A stretch of DNA of 33,016 nucleotides from JACNKJ01 sp964440095 (GTDB lineage Bacteria > Krumholzibacteriota > Krumholzibacteriia > JACNKJ01). The notes beneath the pieces were generated by a model, which saw only the letters and a list, made by a program, of their open reading frames with translations, searched no databases and was not told the origin of the DNA. Made by a program: the position numbers and the translations under genes. Shown here piece after piece: positions 7,765-15,481 of the stretch. Position 1 is the stretch's first letter; every line of letters begins with the position of its first letter. The stretch covers positions 1 through 33,016 of the forward strand of contig CAYTPZ010000020.1 in the NCBI GenBank assembly GCA_964440095.1. Direction: 5' to 3'.

Positions 7765-8378
7765 TGGAGCGCCACCCCGCCCTCGCGCTACTGGAATTCG
7801 ACAGCATCGCCGCGGGGATCGCCGCGGCCGACGCCATGACCAAGAAGGCCCCCATCGCGCTATTGCGCTGCGGCACGGTGCATCCCGGCCGCTATCTGGT
7901 GTTGCTTGGCGGAACGGTGGCGAGTGTTCAGGAAGCCCACGCTCTGGGTATGCAATTCGATTTTCTAGCCGAAGAAGTGTTTCTCCCGGACGTACATGAA
8001 CAGGTGCACAATGCGGCTCTGGGATCGCGTCGCGAACTTGAAGCCGATGCCCTGGGCGTGCTCGAAACCATTCGAGCTCCGGCCATTTTGCGAGCCGCGG
8101 ATGCTGCGGTGAAAAGCGCCGATGTGGACATTGCCGAGATCCGTTTCAGTGACGATCTCGGCGGGCGCGCCTTCGTCTTTTTCGATGGACCCATCCATGA
8201 AGTGGATACCGCTTTGGAAATCGGACGCGCAGGCCTGCATAGCGAGCAAGTGCTCGCCTGCCGCTTGTTGCCTCGCCTCGACGAAAACCTGCGCCGACTA
8301 CTCGTGCAAGCCACTCGCTTCGGCGAGGTGGAAGGCCTGCAGCCCGAAGGCGCGGAGGAGAGTCATGTTTCTGGGTAA
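7764..8378 (+). CDS. BMC-T shell protein, single-disc (PduT-like)
   Basis: This 204-residue protein has two BMC folds. The first begins 'ALALLEFDSIAAGIAAADAMTKKA' with 'HPGRYLVLLGGTVASVQEA'. The second (from about 96) begins 'ALGVLETIRAPAILRAADAAVKSA' with 'AFVFFDGPIHEVDTALE'. The start is the ATG that overlaps the dehydrogenase stop (TGATG); an open frame continues upstream but only through the dehydrogenase 3' end. It resembles PduT and the second Haliangium BMC-T. Where PduT has the pore Cys that binds an iron-sulfur cluster ('ICPGKF'), this protein has His40 ('VHPGRY'). Such trimers are candidates for metabolite or electron passage. Its end overlaps the next gene by 14 bases. Confidence 0.9.
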   Translation: MERHPALALLEFDSIAAGIAAADAMTKKAPIALLRCGTVHPGRYLVLLGGTVASVQEAHALGMQFDFLAEEVFLPDVHEQVHNAALGSRRELEADALGVLETIRAPAILRAADAAVKSADVDIAEIRFSDDLGGRAFVFFDGPIHEVDTALEIGRAGLHSEQVLACRLLPRLDENLRRLLVQATRFGEVEGLQPEGAEESHVSG

Positions 8379-8646
8379 GGTCATCGGCACCCTGGTTCCG
8401 ACCATCGTTTACGAGGGTCTTGAGGGTGTGCCCATGCTATGGGTGCAGCCCCTGAACAAGCAGGGCCAGGACGATGGTCCGCCCTTCGTTTGCGCCGATG
8501 GAACACGTATGGCCGGCCCGGGTGAGACCATCTATTGGGAAGCCAGCCGTGAAGCCGCGCTTACCTTGGATCCCTTTTTCGTTCCCGTGGATCACGCGGT
8601 GGTGGGCATCGTGGATGGTCTCGAGTTGGACGAGGAGGGCGCATGA
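8365..8646 (+). CDS. BMC-P pentameric vertex protein, copy 2 (divergent)
   Basis: A 93-residue CcmL/EutN-family protein. Family marks are 'FLGKVIGTLVPTIVYEGLEGVPMLWV' at the start and 'DHAVVGIVDGLEL' at the end. The central motif, usually 'DAVGAGxGE', is changed to 'DGTRMAGPGE', so it is the most divergent of the three copies. The start chosen is the ATG at 8365, following GCGGAGGAG; it lies inside the end of the BMC-T gene in another frame. A longer frame upstream is a shadow of that gene. Confidence 0.85.
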   Translation: MFLGKVIGTLVPTIVYEGLEGVPMLWVQPLNKQGQDDGPPFVCADGTRMAGPGETIYWEASREAALTLDPFFVPVDHAVVGIVDGLELDEEGA

Positions 8647-8912
8647 TTCTAGGTCGCGTTGCCGGACGCATCTATTCGACGATTCACCATCCGGTGGTGG
8701 GTGGGCAGAAGCTTCTGATCATCGACAAGTTGAGTGCAGCCGGTGAGGCGACCGGAGCCTACCTCATCGCCATGGATTCGGTGGGTGCGGGCCCGGGCGA
8801 AACCGTGTTGGTTCTCGACGAAGGCAACGGTTCCCGGCAAATCCTGAAAGACAAAACCGCGCCGGTGAGATCCCTAGTGGTGGGAATAGTCGATGGAGTT
8901 CATACCCCGTGA
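8643..8912 (+). CDS. BMC-P pentameric vertex protein, copy 3
   Basis: An 89-residue CcmL/EutN-family protein with 'ILGRVAGRIYSTIHHPVVGGQKLLIID', 'AMDSVGAGPGETVLVLDEGNGSRQIL' and 'SLVVGIVDGV'. It is a standard-length vertex protein and retains the canonical GAGPGE motif. It begins with an ATGA overlap with copy 2. Its own stop overlaps the GTG of the lipoprotein gene that follows. Three BMC-P paralogues with one BMC-H is also the composition recalled for the Haliangium ochraceum shell. Confidence 0.92.
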   Translation: MILGRVAGRIYSTIHHPVVGGQKLLIIDKLSAAGEATGAYLIAMDSVGAGPGETVLVLDEGNGSRQILKDKTAPVRSLVVGIVDGVHTP

Positions 8913-9916
8913 GAAGAATCCTGAGCGTGCTCGCCCTGCTCTTGCTTGTTGCCTGCGGTCGCGAACCCGGCGATAGGGGCAAGGTCTACCTTCCCCAGTT
9001 TTCACTACCCTATGGTCAGAGCAAGATTCTCGTCTATTCCTACCCCGATCTGGATTATCTGGGGGTGCTTGATTCAGGAACTTTGGGATTGCATGCCGAG
9101 AAGCGCCCTGATTCCGATGAGCTGTGGGTCAGTTGTGAAGGAAGTCGGGAAGTTTATATAATCGATGCGAAAGCCGACTCGGTTCAACAGAGAGTTCCCC
9201 TTCATCTCGCTGCCCAATCAGGTGCCTTCACACCCGATGGATCAACCTATGTCGTGACCCATGGGGCACAAATAGCCAAGCGAAAGGGATCGAATCAGGC
9301 CTCTATTGTTGATGCGAACTCTCATGAAATCCTCAGCACCTTGGAAGTGGGGGCCAACCCACTCGATGTGGTCATTTCTCCGGATGGGCGCGAAGCCTAT
9401 GTGGCGAACAATGACGATCACACGATTACCCGCATAGACATCGCTCAGCAGATCGTAGTGGACACGGTGGCAACCGGGCCGGGTCCCTATTCCTTGACGA
9501 TCGATCCCGATAAAAATCTACTGCTGGCTTCCTGCCGGGGAGTCGATCAAGACAGCCCTGGGTTGGTCTATGGACACTCGCTTCCCGACCTACAATTATC
9601 CAGCAGCTATCAATCCACGATGCATCCCGTGCAAACATTCATGAAGTCGGGTGAGATCGTACTCGTCGAAGCCCAAACGGAGTCTGGAGGCCAAGTACAG
9701 ATCATTGCTGACTTGGCTGAAGGTCCCGAGCTGCTCATGGAGTTCAAAGGCAAACCCAGCCTCGGGAACCTGTCTCCGTCCGGTCGTTGGCTCCTGCTCA
9801 CCCTTGGAGCCAATGAGTTGATCTGTGTGGATATGGATTCGAAGGAAATCAGTCAGCGAAGATCATTGCCTGACGGGAGCCGTGGTTACTTTGTCATGGA
9901 TTTGGCGCTTGATTAG
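8909..9916 (+). CDS. Lipoprotein with YVTN-type beta-propeller
   Basis: This 335-residue protein has a signal peptide with lipobox 'LLVAC' (Cys16), so it should be lipidated and face the periplasm or outside. The rest is built of beta-propeller blades like the YVTN/40-residue family: 'VLDSGTLGLHAEKRPDSDELWV', 'GAFTPDGSTYVVTHG', 'EVGANPLDVVISPDGREAYV' and 'ATGPGPYSLTIDPDKN'. The GTG start overlaps the stop of BMC-P copy 3 (GTGA), which indicates translational coupling with a cytoplasmic shell gene. No catalytic residues are recognised. It might sense or bind a substrate at the cell surface, or merely be carried at the operon end. It is the last plus-strand gene before a convergent hydrolase. 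Confidence 0.75.
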   Translation: MRRILSVLALLLLVACGREPGDRGKVYLPQFSLPYGQSKILVYSYPDLDYLGVLDSGTLGLHAEKRPDSDELWVSCEGSREVYIIDAKADSVQQRVPLHLAAQSGAFTPDGSTYVVTHGAQIAKRKGSNQASIVDANSHEILSTLEVGANPLDVVISPDGREAYVANNDDHTITRIDIAQQIVVDTVATGPGPYSLTIDPDKNLLLASCRGVDQDSPGLVYGHSLPDLQLSSSYQSTMHPVQTFMKSGEIVLVEAQTESGGQVQIIADLAEGPELLMEFKGKPSLGNLSPSGRWLLLTLGANELICVDMDSKEISQRRSLPDGSRGYFVMDLALD

Positions 9917-9934
9917 CCCAAAAGATGTGCCCAC

Positions 9935-10564
9935 TCAATCCAGAATCAATCCCAGGTTCTCGGCAAGGGCAGAATTCAGCTCGTTGACTTTCTCCGTGAA
10001 AAAGTGATCGGCACCCTCCACCCAGATCAATCGCTTGGGTTCGGATAGCCGGCGAAACTCTTCGCCCAGTCGACCGGGGTCGCAATATTCATCCGCGGAG
10101 CCGTGAATGAGGAGCTTGGGCTTGGTGCAGGGCCGGAGCCAGTCCATGTCGCCCCATCCAGCCGGCGTGCCCACCGCCAACATGGCCCGGATGCGGTCGT
10201 CTTCCCCGCCCACCTTCAAGGTAAGCCAGGCGCCGAAGCTGAAGCCCGCCAGATAAAGTCGCCCGCCGGGCATTTCCGAGGCGAGGAAATCCAAGGCGCA
10301 GCGAAGGTCGTTCTGCTCACCCTGCCCATCGTCATACTCGCCTTCGCTCAGGCCCACCCCCCGAAAATTCAGTCGCAGCGTATTCAGACCGGCCTCGCCC
10401 AAAGCCTTGGCCATGGCGAATACAACCTTGTTGTTCATGTTGCCGCCATACAAAGGATGCGGATGCAGAATCAACACGCTTTCACCGCGCTGGCCGCCGT
10501 CTCGAAAGAGCCCCTCGAGGCGGCCGGCGGGGCCATTGAGCATCACTTGTCTTTCAGGCTTCAT
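9935..10564 (-). CDS. Small alpha/beta hydrolase
   Basis: A 209-residue cytoplasmic serine hydrolase of the COG2945-like type. The nucleophile is Ser109 in 'AGFSFGAW'. The likely acid is Asp158 ('HGSADEYCDP') and the histidine His187 ('EGADHFF'). 'LILHPHPLYGGNMNNKV' and 'LRLNFRGVGLSEG' are typical of the family. The start at 10564 has an excellent ribosome site (GCGGAGGAAACGACC). The frame stays open for 69 more codons upstream, but that stretch covers the nuoA promoter region and shows no domain. It converges on the lipoprotein gene with an 18-base gap. The substrate is unknown; such enzymes are often esterases or dienelactone-hydrolase relatives. Confidence 0.85.
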   Translation of the reverse strand: MKPERQVMLNGPAGRLEGLFRDGGQRGESVLILHPHPLYGGNMNNKVVFAMAKALGEAGLNTLRLNFRGVGLSEGEYDDGQGEQNDLRCALDFLASEMPGGRLYLAGFSFGAWLTLKVGGEDDRIRAMLAVGTPAGWGDMDWLRPCTKPKLLIHGSADEYCDPGRLGEEFRRLSEPKRLIWVEGADHFFTEKVNELNSALAENLGLILD

Positions 10565-10678
10565 GGTCGTTTCCTCCGCAATCCCACATAGAATGCGATG
10601 CATCGGATGCCCGCGCAAGGCATCTTGGAGGATCTCCAATTCATCGGACAATTCCAGGAATGAATCATTGGAAAACTC

Positions 10679-10707
10679 TTGCAACGGAAGTAAGTGACCA
10701 CTAACCT
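10679..10707 (+). promoter_or_regulatory. Putative promoter of the nuo operon
   Basis: TTGCAA (10679-10684) and TAACCT (10702-10707) are 17 bases apart, 70 bases before the nuoA start. The match is moderate. The same TTGCAA -35 hexamer appears in the candidate glmL-like promoter. Confidence 0.35.
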
Positions 10708-10776
10708 GTGCTCCGTTACCGGCCCATATCGAGGCCGGATTCGTCTCATTCAACGCTTTGCTCGGAGGCATGCAGC

Positions 10777-11220
10777 ATGCTCACCCAGTATGCGAGCGTC
10801 CTGTTCTTCGCTGTGTTCACCTTCATCTTTGTCTTAGGTGTACTCATCCTCGCCAAGGTATTGGGGCCTGCCCGTGGAAAATCTGACGCCAAGCTTCAGT
10901 CCTACGAGTGCGGCGAACCACCTCAGGGGCTTTCCTGGCTCCAGTTCAACCACCGCTTCTATCTGGTTGCTATCGCCTTCCTGATCTTCGACGTGGAGAT
11001 CGCTTTCATGTTTCCCGTGGCGCGCATCCTGAAAGACTTGACACTCCGCGGCCAAGGTTGGTTCGCCTTGGCCGAGATCCTTCTCTTCGCCTTCATTCTC
11101 TTCGTGGGACTCATCTATATCTGGAAAAAAGGCGACATTGATTGGATCAAGGACCTGCAGATCTCCAACGAGGAAGAGGTCTTCCTCCGCGAAAAATCCC
11201 CGGCGAGTAAGGCCGAGTAG
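10777..11220 (+). CDS. nuoA: NADH-quinone oxidoreductase subunit A
   Basis: This 147-residue protein is the three-helix membrane subunit at the junction of the peripheral and membrane arms of complex I. 'KLQSYECGEPP' (the quinone-site loop with the conserved Cys) and 'FLIFDVEIAFMFPVARIL' are diagnostic. The start is the ATG at 10777 with GGAGG eight bases upstream. The longer frame back to 10708 is not supported. The C-terminus carries a charged extension of about 25 residues. It is the first gene of an 11-gene operon transcribed to 21016. Confidence 0.95.
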   Translation: MLTQYASVLFFAVFTFIFVLGVLILAKVLGPARGKSDAKLQSYECGEPPQGLSWLQFNHRFYLVAIAFLIFDVEIAFMFPVARILKDLTLRGQGWFALAEILLFAFILFVGLIYIWKKGDIDWIKDLQISNEEEVFLREKSPASKAE

Positions 11221-11228
11221 GAGCGAGC

Positions 11229-11732
11229 ATGGCCGATCGAGATATTCCAACACTGGTCGATACCCTGCCCGATGCGGCAATTTTCACCAGTATCGACAAA
11301 GTCATGAATATGGCCCGGAGCAATTCGGTTTGGTATCTGCTGAGCGCTCTCGCTTGCTGCGGCATCGAGCTCATGCAGGCCGGTGGTCCTCGCACCGATC
11401 TGGACCGCATGGGATCGGTTCCCCGCGCTACGCCGCGCCAGAGCGACCTGCTCATCGTCGCCGGTACCCTCACCTACAAAATGGCCGACCGCCTCAAGCT
11501 GCTCTACGACCAAATGGCCGAGCCCCGCTACGTCATCAGCATGGGTAGTTGTGCCAATTGCGGCGGGCTTTTCAACATGGGCTACTCGGTGGTCAAGGGT
11601 GTGGACTCCATCCTGCCGGTGGATGTCTACATTCCCGGCTGCCCACCGCGTCCCGAAGCGCTCTACGACGGCATCGTCCAATTGCAGAAGAAGATCAAGG
11701 GCGAACGTTATCTCGTGCGGAAGGAGGGCTGA
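11229..11732 (+). CDS. nuoB: NADH-quinone oxidoreductase subunit B (N2 cluster)
   Basis: This 167-residue subunit binds the terminal [4Fe-4S] cluster N2, which reduces quinone. The four ligands are present: Cys43-Cys44 ('LACCGIEL'), Cys108 ('GSCANCGG') and Cys138 ('PGCPPRPEAL'). 'RATPRQSDLLIVAGTLTYKMA' is typical. It follows nuoA by eight bases with GGAGCGAGC upstream. The next gene begins two bases after its stop. Confidence 0.97.
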   Translation: MADRDIPTLVDTLPDAAIFTSIDKVMNMARSNSVWYLLSALACCGIELMQAGGPRTDLDRMGSVPRATPRQSDLLIVAGTLTYKMADRLKLLYDQMAEPRYVISMGSCANCGGLFNMGYSVVKGVDSILPVDVYIPGCPPRPEALYDGIVQLQKKIKGERYLVRKEG

Positions 11733-11733
11733 G

Positions 11734-12237
11734 GTGGATCTCCAAGGCCTTTATGATCGCGTGAAAAAGGATTTCGGCGAGGAGGGCATCGAGTTCTTGT
11801 CCGAGCGTCCCCAGCCGGGCTTCCAGGTTGCGCGGGAGAGGATCGCCGAGCTCGCGCACTTCCTCCGTGAAACCGAAGATCTGCGTTTCGACATGCTCAC
11901 CAGCCTGGCGGGCGTGGACCTGCCCGAAGGCGTGCTGCGCACCAGCTATCACGTTTACAGCTTCGAAGTGGATCTGCTGCTGCCCCTCCATGTTGACGTC
12001 ACGCGCGAAAATCCGGCGACGCCCAGCGTGGCTCATATCTGGCCTGCAGCCGATTGGTACGAGCGCGAGAGCTGGGACCTTGTGGGCATCGTCTACGAGG
12101 GGCACCCCGACCTGCGCCGCATCATGTTGCCCGATGACTGGGAAGGTCACCCGCTGCGCAAGGACTTCGAAGAAAAGACCGAGTACCACGGCATTCCCAC
12201 CCAGCGCGAACGGGAGTGGTTGTCATGGCAGAAGTAA
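11734..12237 (+). CDS. nuoC: NADH-quinone oxidoreductase subunit C
   Basis: The 167-residue 30-kDa subunit of the peripheral arm. 'FDMLTSLAGVDLP', 'PSVAHIWPAADWYERESWDLVGIVYEGHPDLRRIMLPDDWEGHPLRKDF' spans the family signature at about residues 98-147. The start chosen is GTG at 11734, right after the nuoB stop; the frame extends upstream only as a shadow of nuoB. GGAGGG inside the nuoB end serves as ribosome site. C and D are separate genes here, not fused as in E. coli. Confidence 0.93.
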   Translation: MDLQGLYDRVKKDFGEEGIEFLSERPQPGFQVARERIAELAHFLRETEDLRFDMLTSLAGVDLPEGVLRTSYHVYSFEVDLLLPLHVDVTRENPATPSVAHIWPAADWYERESWDLVGIVYEGHPDLRRIMLPDDWEGHPLRKDFEEKTEYHGIPTQREREWLSWQK

Positions 12238-13346
12238 AAACCGACCTGATGACCCTCAACATGGGTCCGCAGCATCCGAGCACCCATGGCGTTATTCGAT
12301 TTGTGCTTCAGACCGACGGCGAGGTCATTCACCAGTGCGTGCCCGACGTAGGATACCTGCATCGCAGTATTGAAAAGATCGCCGAGAATCTCGAGTACTA
12401 CCAATTCATGCCCTTTACCGATCGCGTGGACTACGTGGCGGCCATCAACTCCAATCTGGGTTGGGCCGTAGCCGTGGAGCGCTTCGGCGGCATCGAGGTG
12501 CCCGAGCGCGGCGAGCTGCTGCGTATCATCAGCGCGGAACTGGTTCGCATCGGCAGCCATCTGGTGGCCGTGGGCGCCAACACGGGCGACATGGGCGCGG
12601 TCACGCCCTTCCTGCATGCCCTGCGCGAGCGTGAGATCACCAATGATCTCATCGAAGAACTCTGTGGTGCGCGCCTGACCCACAATTATATCCGCATTGG
12701 CGGCGTGTCTTTCGACGCGCCCAAGGGATGGGTCGACAAGTGCCTGAACTTCCTCGACGGTTTCGAGCCGGCCCTGGATGAGTTCAATCGCCTGATCACC
12801 TTCAACAAGATCTTCCGCCACCGCCTCGGCGATGTGGCCGTGGTCACGGCCCAGGACGCCAAGGACTACGGTCTGGTGGGTCCCAACCTGCGGGCCAGCG
12901 GCGTCAAGTGGGACTGCCGCGTGGACGATCCCTACGGTCTCTATCCCGACATGAAGTTCGAGGTGCCGGTGGGCTCTGGGCTCATGGGTACAACGGGCGA
13001 TTGCTGGGACCGCTTCTGGGTGCGCATCGAGGAAATGCGCCAGAGCATGAGCATCATGCGCCAGGCCATCGCCAGGCTGAATCAGGTCGATGGACCCGTC
13101 TGGAACCAGAAACGCGTGATCAAGCTTCCCGAAGGTGAATTCTACGCCCGCACTGAAAGCGCGCGAGGCGAGATGGGCTACTACATCGTTTCGGACGGCG
13201 GCAAGAAACCCGTGCGCGTGAAGATTCGCACCGGCAGCTTCAGCGCCATGAGCATCATCGAGAAGCTTTCGCGCGGTGTGATGATCGCCGACCTGGTGGC
13301 CATCATCGGCAGCATGGATATCGTAGCGCCTGAAATTGATAGGTAG
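12225..13346 (+). CDS. nuoD: NADH-quinone oxidoreductase subunit D
   Basis: The 373-residue 49-kDa subunit, homologous to the large subunit of NiFe hydrogenases, forms the quinone cavity with NuoB. 'NMGPQHPSTHGVIRFVL', 'DVGYLHRSIEKIAENL', 'RIGGVSFDAPKGW', 'GLVGPNLRASGVKWDCR' and the C-terminal 'ADLVAIIGSMDIVAPEIDR' are all diagnostic. The ATG at 12225 overlaps the nuoC end by 13 bases; a GTG nine bases earlier is possible but less likely. No nuoE, F or G follows, and nuoH is next after nine bases. Confidence 0.97.
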   Translation: MAEVKTDLMTLNMGPQHPSTHGVIRFVLQTDGEVIHQCVPDVGYLHRSIEKIAENLEYYQFMPFTDRVDYVAAINSNLGWAVAVERFGGIEVPERGELLRIISAELVRIGSHLVAVGANTGDMGAVTPFLHALREREITNDLIEELCGARLTHNYIRIGGVSFDAPKGWVDKCLNFLDGFEPALDEFNRLITFNKIFRHRLGDVAVVTAQDAKDYGLVGPNLRASGVKWDCRVDDPYGLYPDMKFEVPVGSGLMGTTGDCWDRFWVRIEEMRQSMSIMRQAIARLNQVDGPVWNQKRVIKLPEGEFYARTESARGEMGYYIVSDGGKKPVRVKIRTGSFSAMSIIEKLSRGVMIADLVAIIGSMDIVAPEIDR

Positions 13347-13355
13347 GAGGGACGC

Positions 13356-14441
13356 ATGGACATTAGTTCTTGGCTAATCGGAAAAGAAGTGTGGAGCCAG
13401 ATCGGATTCATGCTGCTCTTCGCCATGGTGTTCATTCTAGTCTTTGCCACGCCGGTGGCGGGTATCCTTACCTACGTGGAACGCCGTGTGGCCGGAAAAA
13501 TCCAGAGCCGCTACGGTCCCAATCGTGTTGGGCCCCAGGGCTTCCTGCAGTGGGTGGCCGATGCGGTGAAGCTCATCCTGAAGGAAGATTTCATTCCCGG
13601 CGACGCCGACCGCCCGCTCTTTCGAATCGCACCCTACCTGGTGGCCATCGGTACCTTCCTGACCCTGGCCATCATTCCCTTCGGCCAGCGCCTTGTGATG
13701 TCCAACCTCAACGTCGGCGTGGTCTATCTGGTGGCCGTCACGGGTCTGGTGGTGGCCGGCATCCTCATGAGCGGATGGGCCAGCAACAATAAGTGGTCGC
13801 TACTGGGTGGTATTCGTGCGGCGGCTCAGGTGGTTAGCTACGAAATTCCCACGGGCCTGAGCCTTCTCGTGATCGTGCTTCTTGCTGGGAGCCTGAGCAT
13901 GAGCCAGATCGTGGTGGAGCAGAGCGGCGGCCTGGGCATCTTCCGATGGTTCATCTTCCACAACCCATTCAGCTTCCTGGCTTTCTTCCTCTTCTTCACC
14001 AGCGCACTCGCGGAAAACAACCGCATTCCCTTCGACATTCCCGAAGCCGAGAGCGAACTGGTCAGCGGATACAACACCGAATATAGTGGCTTCCGTTTCG
14101 CCGCCTTCTTCCTGGCCGAATTCGCCATGGTCTGGATCGTGGCCGGCATTGCAACGGCACTCTTCCTGGGCGGATGGAACTTCCCCGGCGTGCCCATCGA
14201 TCCCACGGGCTTCGCCGGCGCCGCTGCGGGAACCCTGGCATTCCTGGTCAAGAGCGGCGCCCTGGCCGTTTTCATTCTGCAGGTACGCTGGACACTTCCG
14301 CGCGTGCGCGTGGATCAGCTCATGTCCATCTGTTGGAAATACCTGGTACCCATCTCCTTCTTCAACGTCGTGATGACAGCCCTTTGGATCGTGCTTTTCA
14401 AGGGCAAGGGTATCTATGACCTCATCGCGGGAATCTTCTAG
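13356..14441 (+). CDS. nuoH: NADH-quinone oxidoreductase subunit H
   Basis: A 361-residue, roughly eight-helix membrane subunit that links the quinone site to the proton channels. It has 'TYVERRVAGKIQSRYGPNRVGP' (positions about 36-57), 'LKEDFIPGDAD', 'IPFDIPEAESELVSGYNTEYSG' (about 225-246) and 'RVRVDQLMSICWKYLVP'. It is full length. GGAGG lies six bases before the ATG and the preceding nuoD ends nine bases earlier. Confidence 0.97.
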   Translation: MDISSWLIGKEVWSQIGFMLLFAMVFILVFATPVAGILTYVERRVAGKIQSRYGPNRVGPQGFLQWVADAVKLILKEDFIPGDADRPLFRIAPYLVAIGTFLTLAIIPFGQRLVMSNLNVGVVYLVAVTGLVVAGILMSGWASNNKWSLLGGIRAAAQVVSYEIPTGLSLLVIVLLAGSLSMSQIVVEQSGGLGIFRWFIFHNPFSFLAFFLFFTSALAENNRIPFDIPEAESELVSGYNTEYSGFRFAAFFLAEFAMVWIVAGIATALFLGGWNFPGVPIDPTGFAGAAAGTLAFLVKSGALAVFILQVRWTLPRVRVDQLMSICWKYLVPISFFNVVMTALWIVLFKGKGIYDLIAGIF

Positions 14442-14450
14442 GAGCTGATT

Positions 14451-14954
14451 GTGGGAACCGTCGCCAAATACTTCAGGAACATCGCCGACGCGGTCAGCAC
14501 CACCGTTACGGGGCTGAAGATTACCAGCCGCCATCTCTGGACGGTCAAGCCGACCACGGTGCTCTACCCCGAAGTGGAGGTGGAGAAGGAACTGCCCGAA
14601 CGCTATCGCGGTTTCCTGGTCAATGAGGTGGAAATCTGCACGGGCTGTTTGGCCTGCGCGCGTGCCTGTCCCATCGACATCATCTATATCGACGTGGAAA
14701 AGAACGAGGAGACCAAGGAGCGCACGCTCACGCGCTACGACATCGACCTGGGCAAGTGCATGTACTGCGGGCTTTGCCTGGAGCCTTGTCCCACCGGGTC
14801 CATTCACTTCACGCCACAGTTCGAAGGATCCTCAGGCTATCTGGGCGATCTCTACCGCGAGTTCGTGGACGAGCCGCTGCCGGTTTACAAAAATCCCAAA
14901 GCGCCCAAGCCGCCTGCGGCCGAGGGCGAGGCCAAGGAGGGCGAGGAATCATGA
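14451..14954 (+). CDS. nuoI: NADH-quinone oxidoreductase subunit I (two 4Fe-4S ferredoxin)
   Basis: This 167-residue subunit carries clusters N6a and N6b. Two complete ferredoxin motifs are present: Cys63/66/69/73 ('CTGCLACARACP') and Cys103/106/109/113 ('CMYCGLCLEPCP'). The start is GTG at 14451 preceded by AGGAGC. The C-terminus has a charged Pro/Glu/Lys tail ('KAPKPPAAEGEAKEGEES'). In a complex without NuoEFG this subunit is a plausible entry point for electrons from ferredoxin or another carrier; that is inference. Its stop overlaps the nuoJ start (ATGA). Confidence 0.96.
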   Translation: MGTVAKYFRNIADAVSTTVTGLKITSRHLWTVKPTTVLYPEVEVEKELPERYRGFLVNEVEICTGCLACARACPIDIIYIDVEKNEETKERTLTRYDIDLGKCMYCGLCLEPCPTGSIHFTPQFEGSSGYLGDLYREFVDEPLPVYKNPKAPKPPAAEGEAKEGEES

Positions 14955-15481
14955 GCGCCTATACCGTCGCCTTCTACGCATTGAGCCTGCTGACCTTGCT
15001 TTCGGCCTGGGTGGTCGCCACCAGCCGAAACATCGTCTACTCGGGTTTCGCCATGATCTTCACCTTCCTGGGTGTGGCAGGGCTCTACATTCTACTGTCG
15101 GCCGATTTCTTGGCGGCCATGCAGGTGCTGGTCTATGTGGGGGGCATCACGGTGGTGATTCTCTTTGCCATCATGCTCACGCGAGGCATCGAGGATCCGG
15201 CCAGCAGCAACCCGGTCATGAACCGCCCCGCCAGCGCATTGGCCGCGAGCGGAGTGCTGGCCATGTTGCTGGTTCTCATCTTCAACACCGACTGGCGACT
15301 TCGCCAAACAGTGCCGCTTGAGCCGGGTGAAGGCATTTCCGGCGACCTCGGCGAGTTGTTTCTTGGCAAGTATCTCTTGCCCTTCGAGGTGGTCTCGGTG
15401 CTGCTGCTGGCGGCGCTAATCGGCGCGGTGATCATCGCCCGTCGCGAGACTCGCGGCGATGAAGAAGGAGGCGCGGCATGA
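14951..15481 (+). CDS. nuoJ: NADH-quinone oxidoreductase subunit J
   Basis: A 176-residue five-helix membrane subunit. 'NIVYSGFAMIFTFLGVAGLYILLSADFLAAMQVLVYVGGITVVILFAIML' spans about residues 29-78 and includes the pi-bulge helix region typical of NuoJ. The start at 14951 overlaps the nuoI stop by four bases; an upstream frame is a nuoI shadow. The stop overlaps the nuoK start (ATGA). Confidence 0.95.
   Translation: MSAYTVAFYALSLLTLLSAWVVATSRNIVYSGFAMIFTFLGVAGLYILLSADFLAAMQVLVYVGGITVVILFAIMLTRGIEDPASSNPVMNRPASALAASGVLAMLLVLIFNTDWRLRQTVPLEPGEGISGDLGELFLGKYLLPFEVVSVLLLAALIGAVIIARRETRGDEEGGAA

Noticed and set aside
10565..10771. Extra 69-codon N-terminus for the alpha/beta hydrolase
   Set aside because: The stretch covers the nuo promoter region, shows no hydrolase similarity, and an excellent ribosome site marks the ATG at 10564.
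13800..14807. Long minus-strand open frame opposite nuoH and nuoI
   Set aside because: It is antisense to well supported complex I genes and has low-complexity acidic sequence with no recognisable motif.
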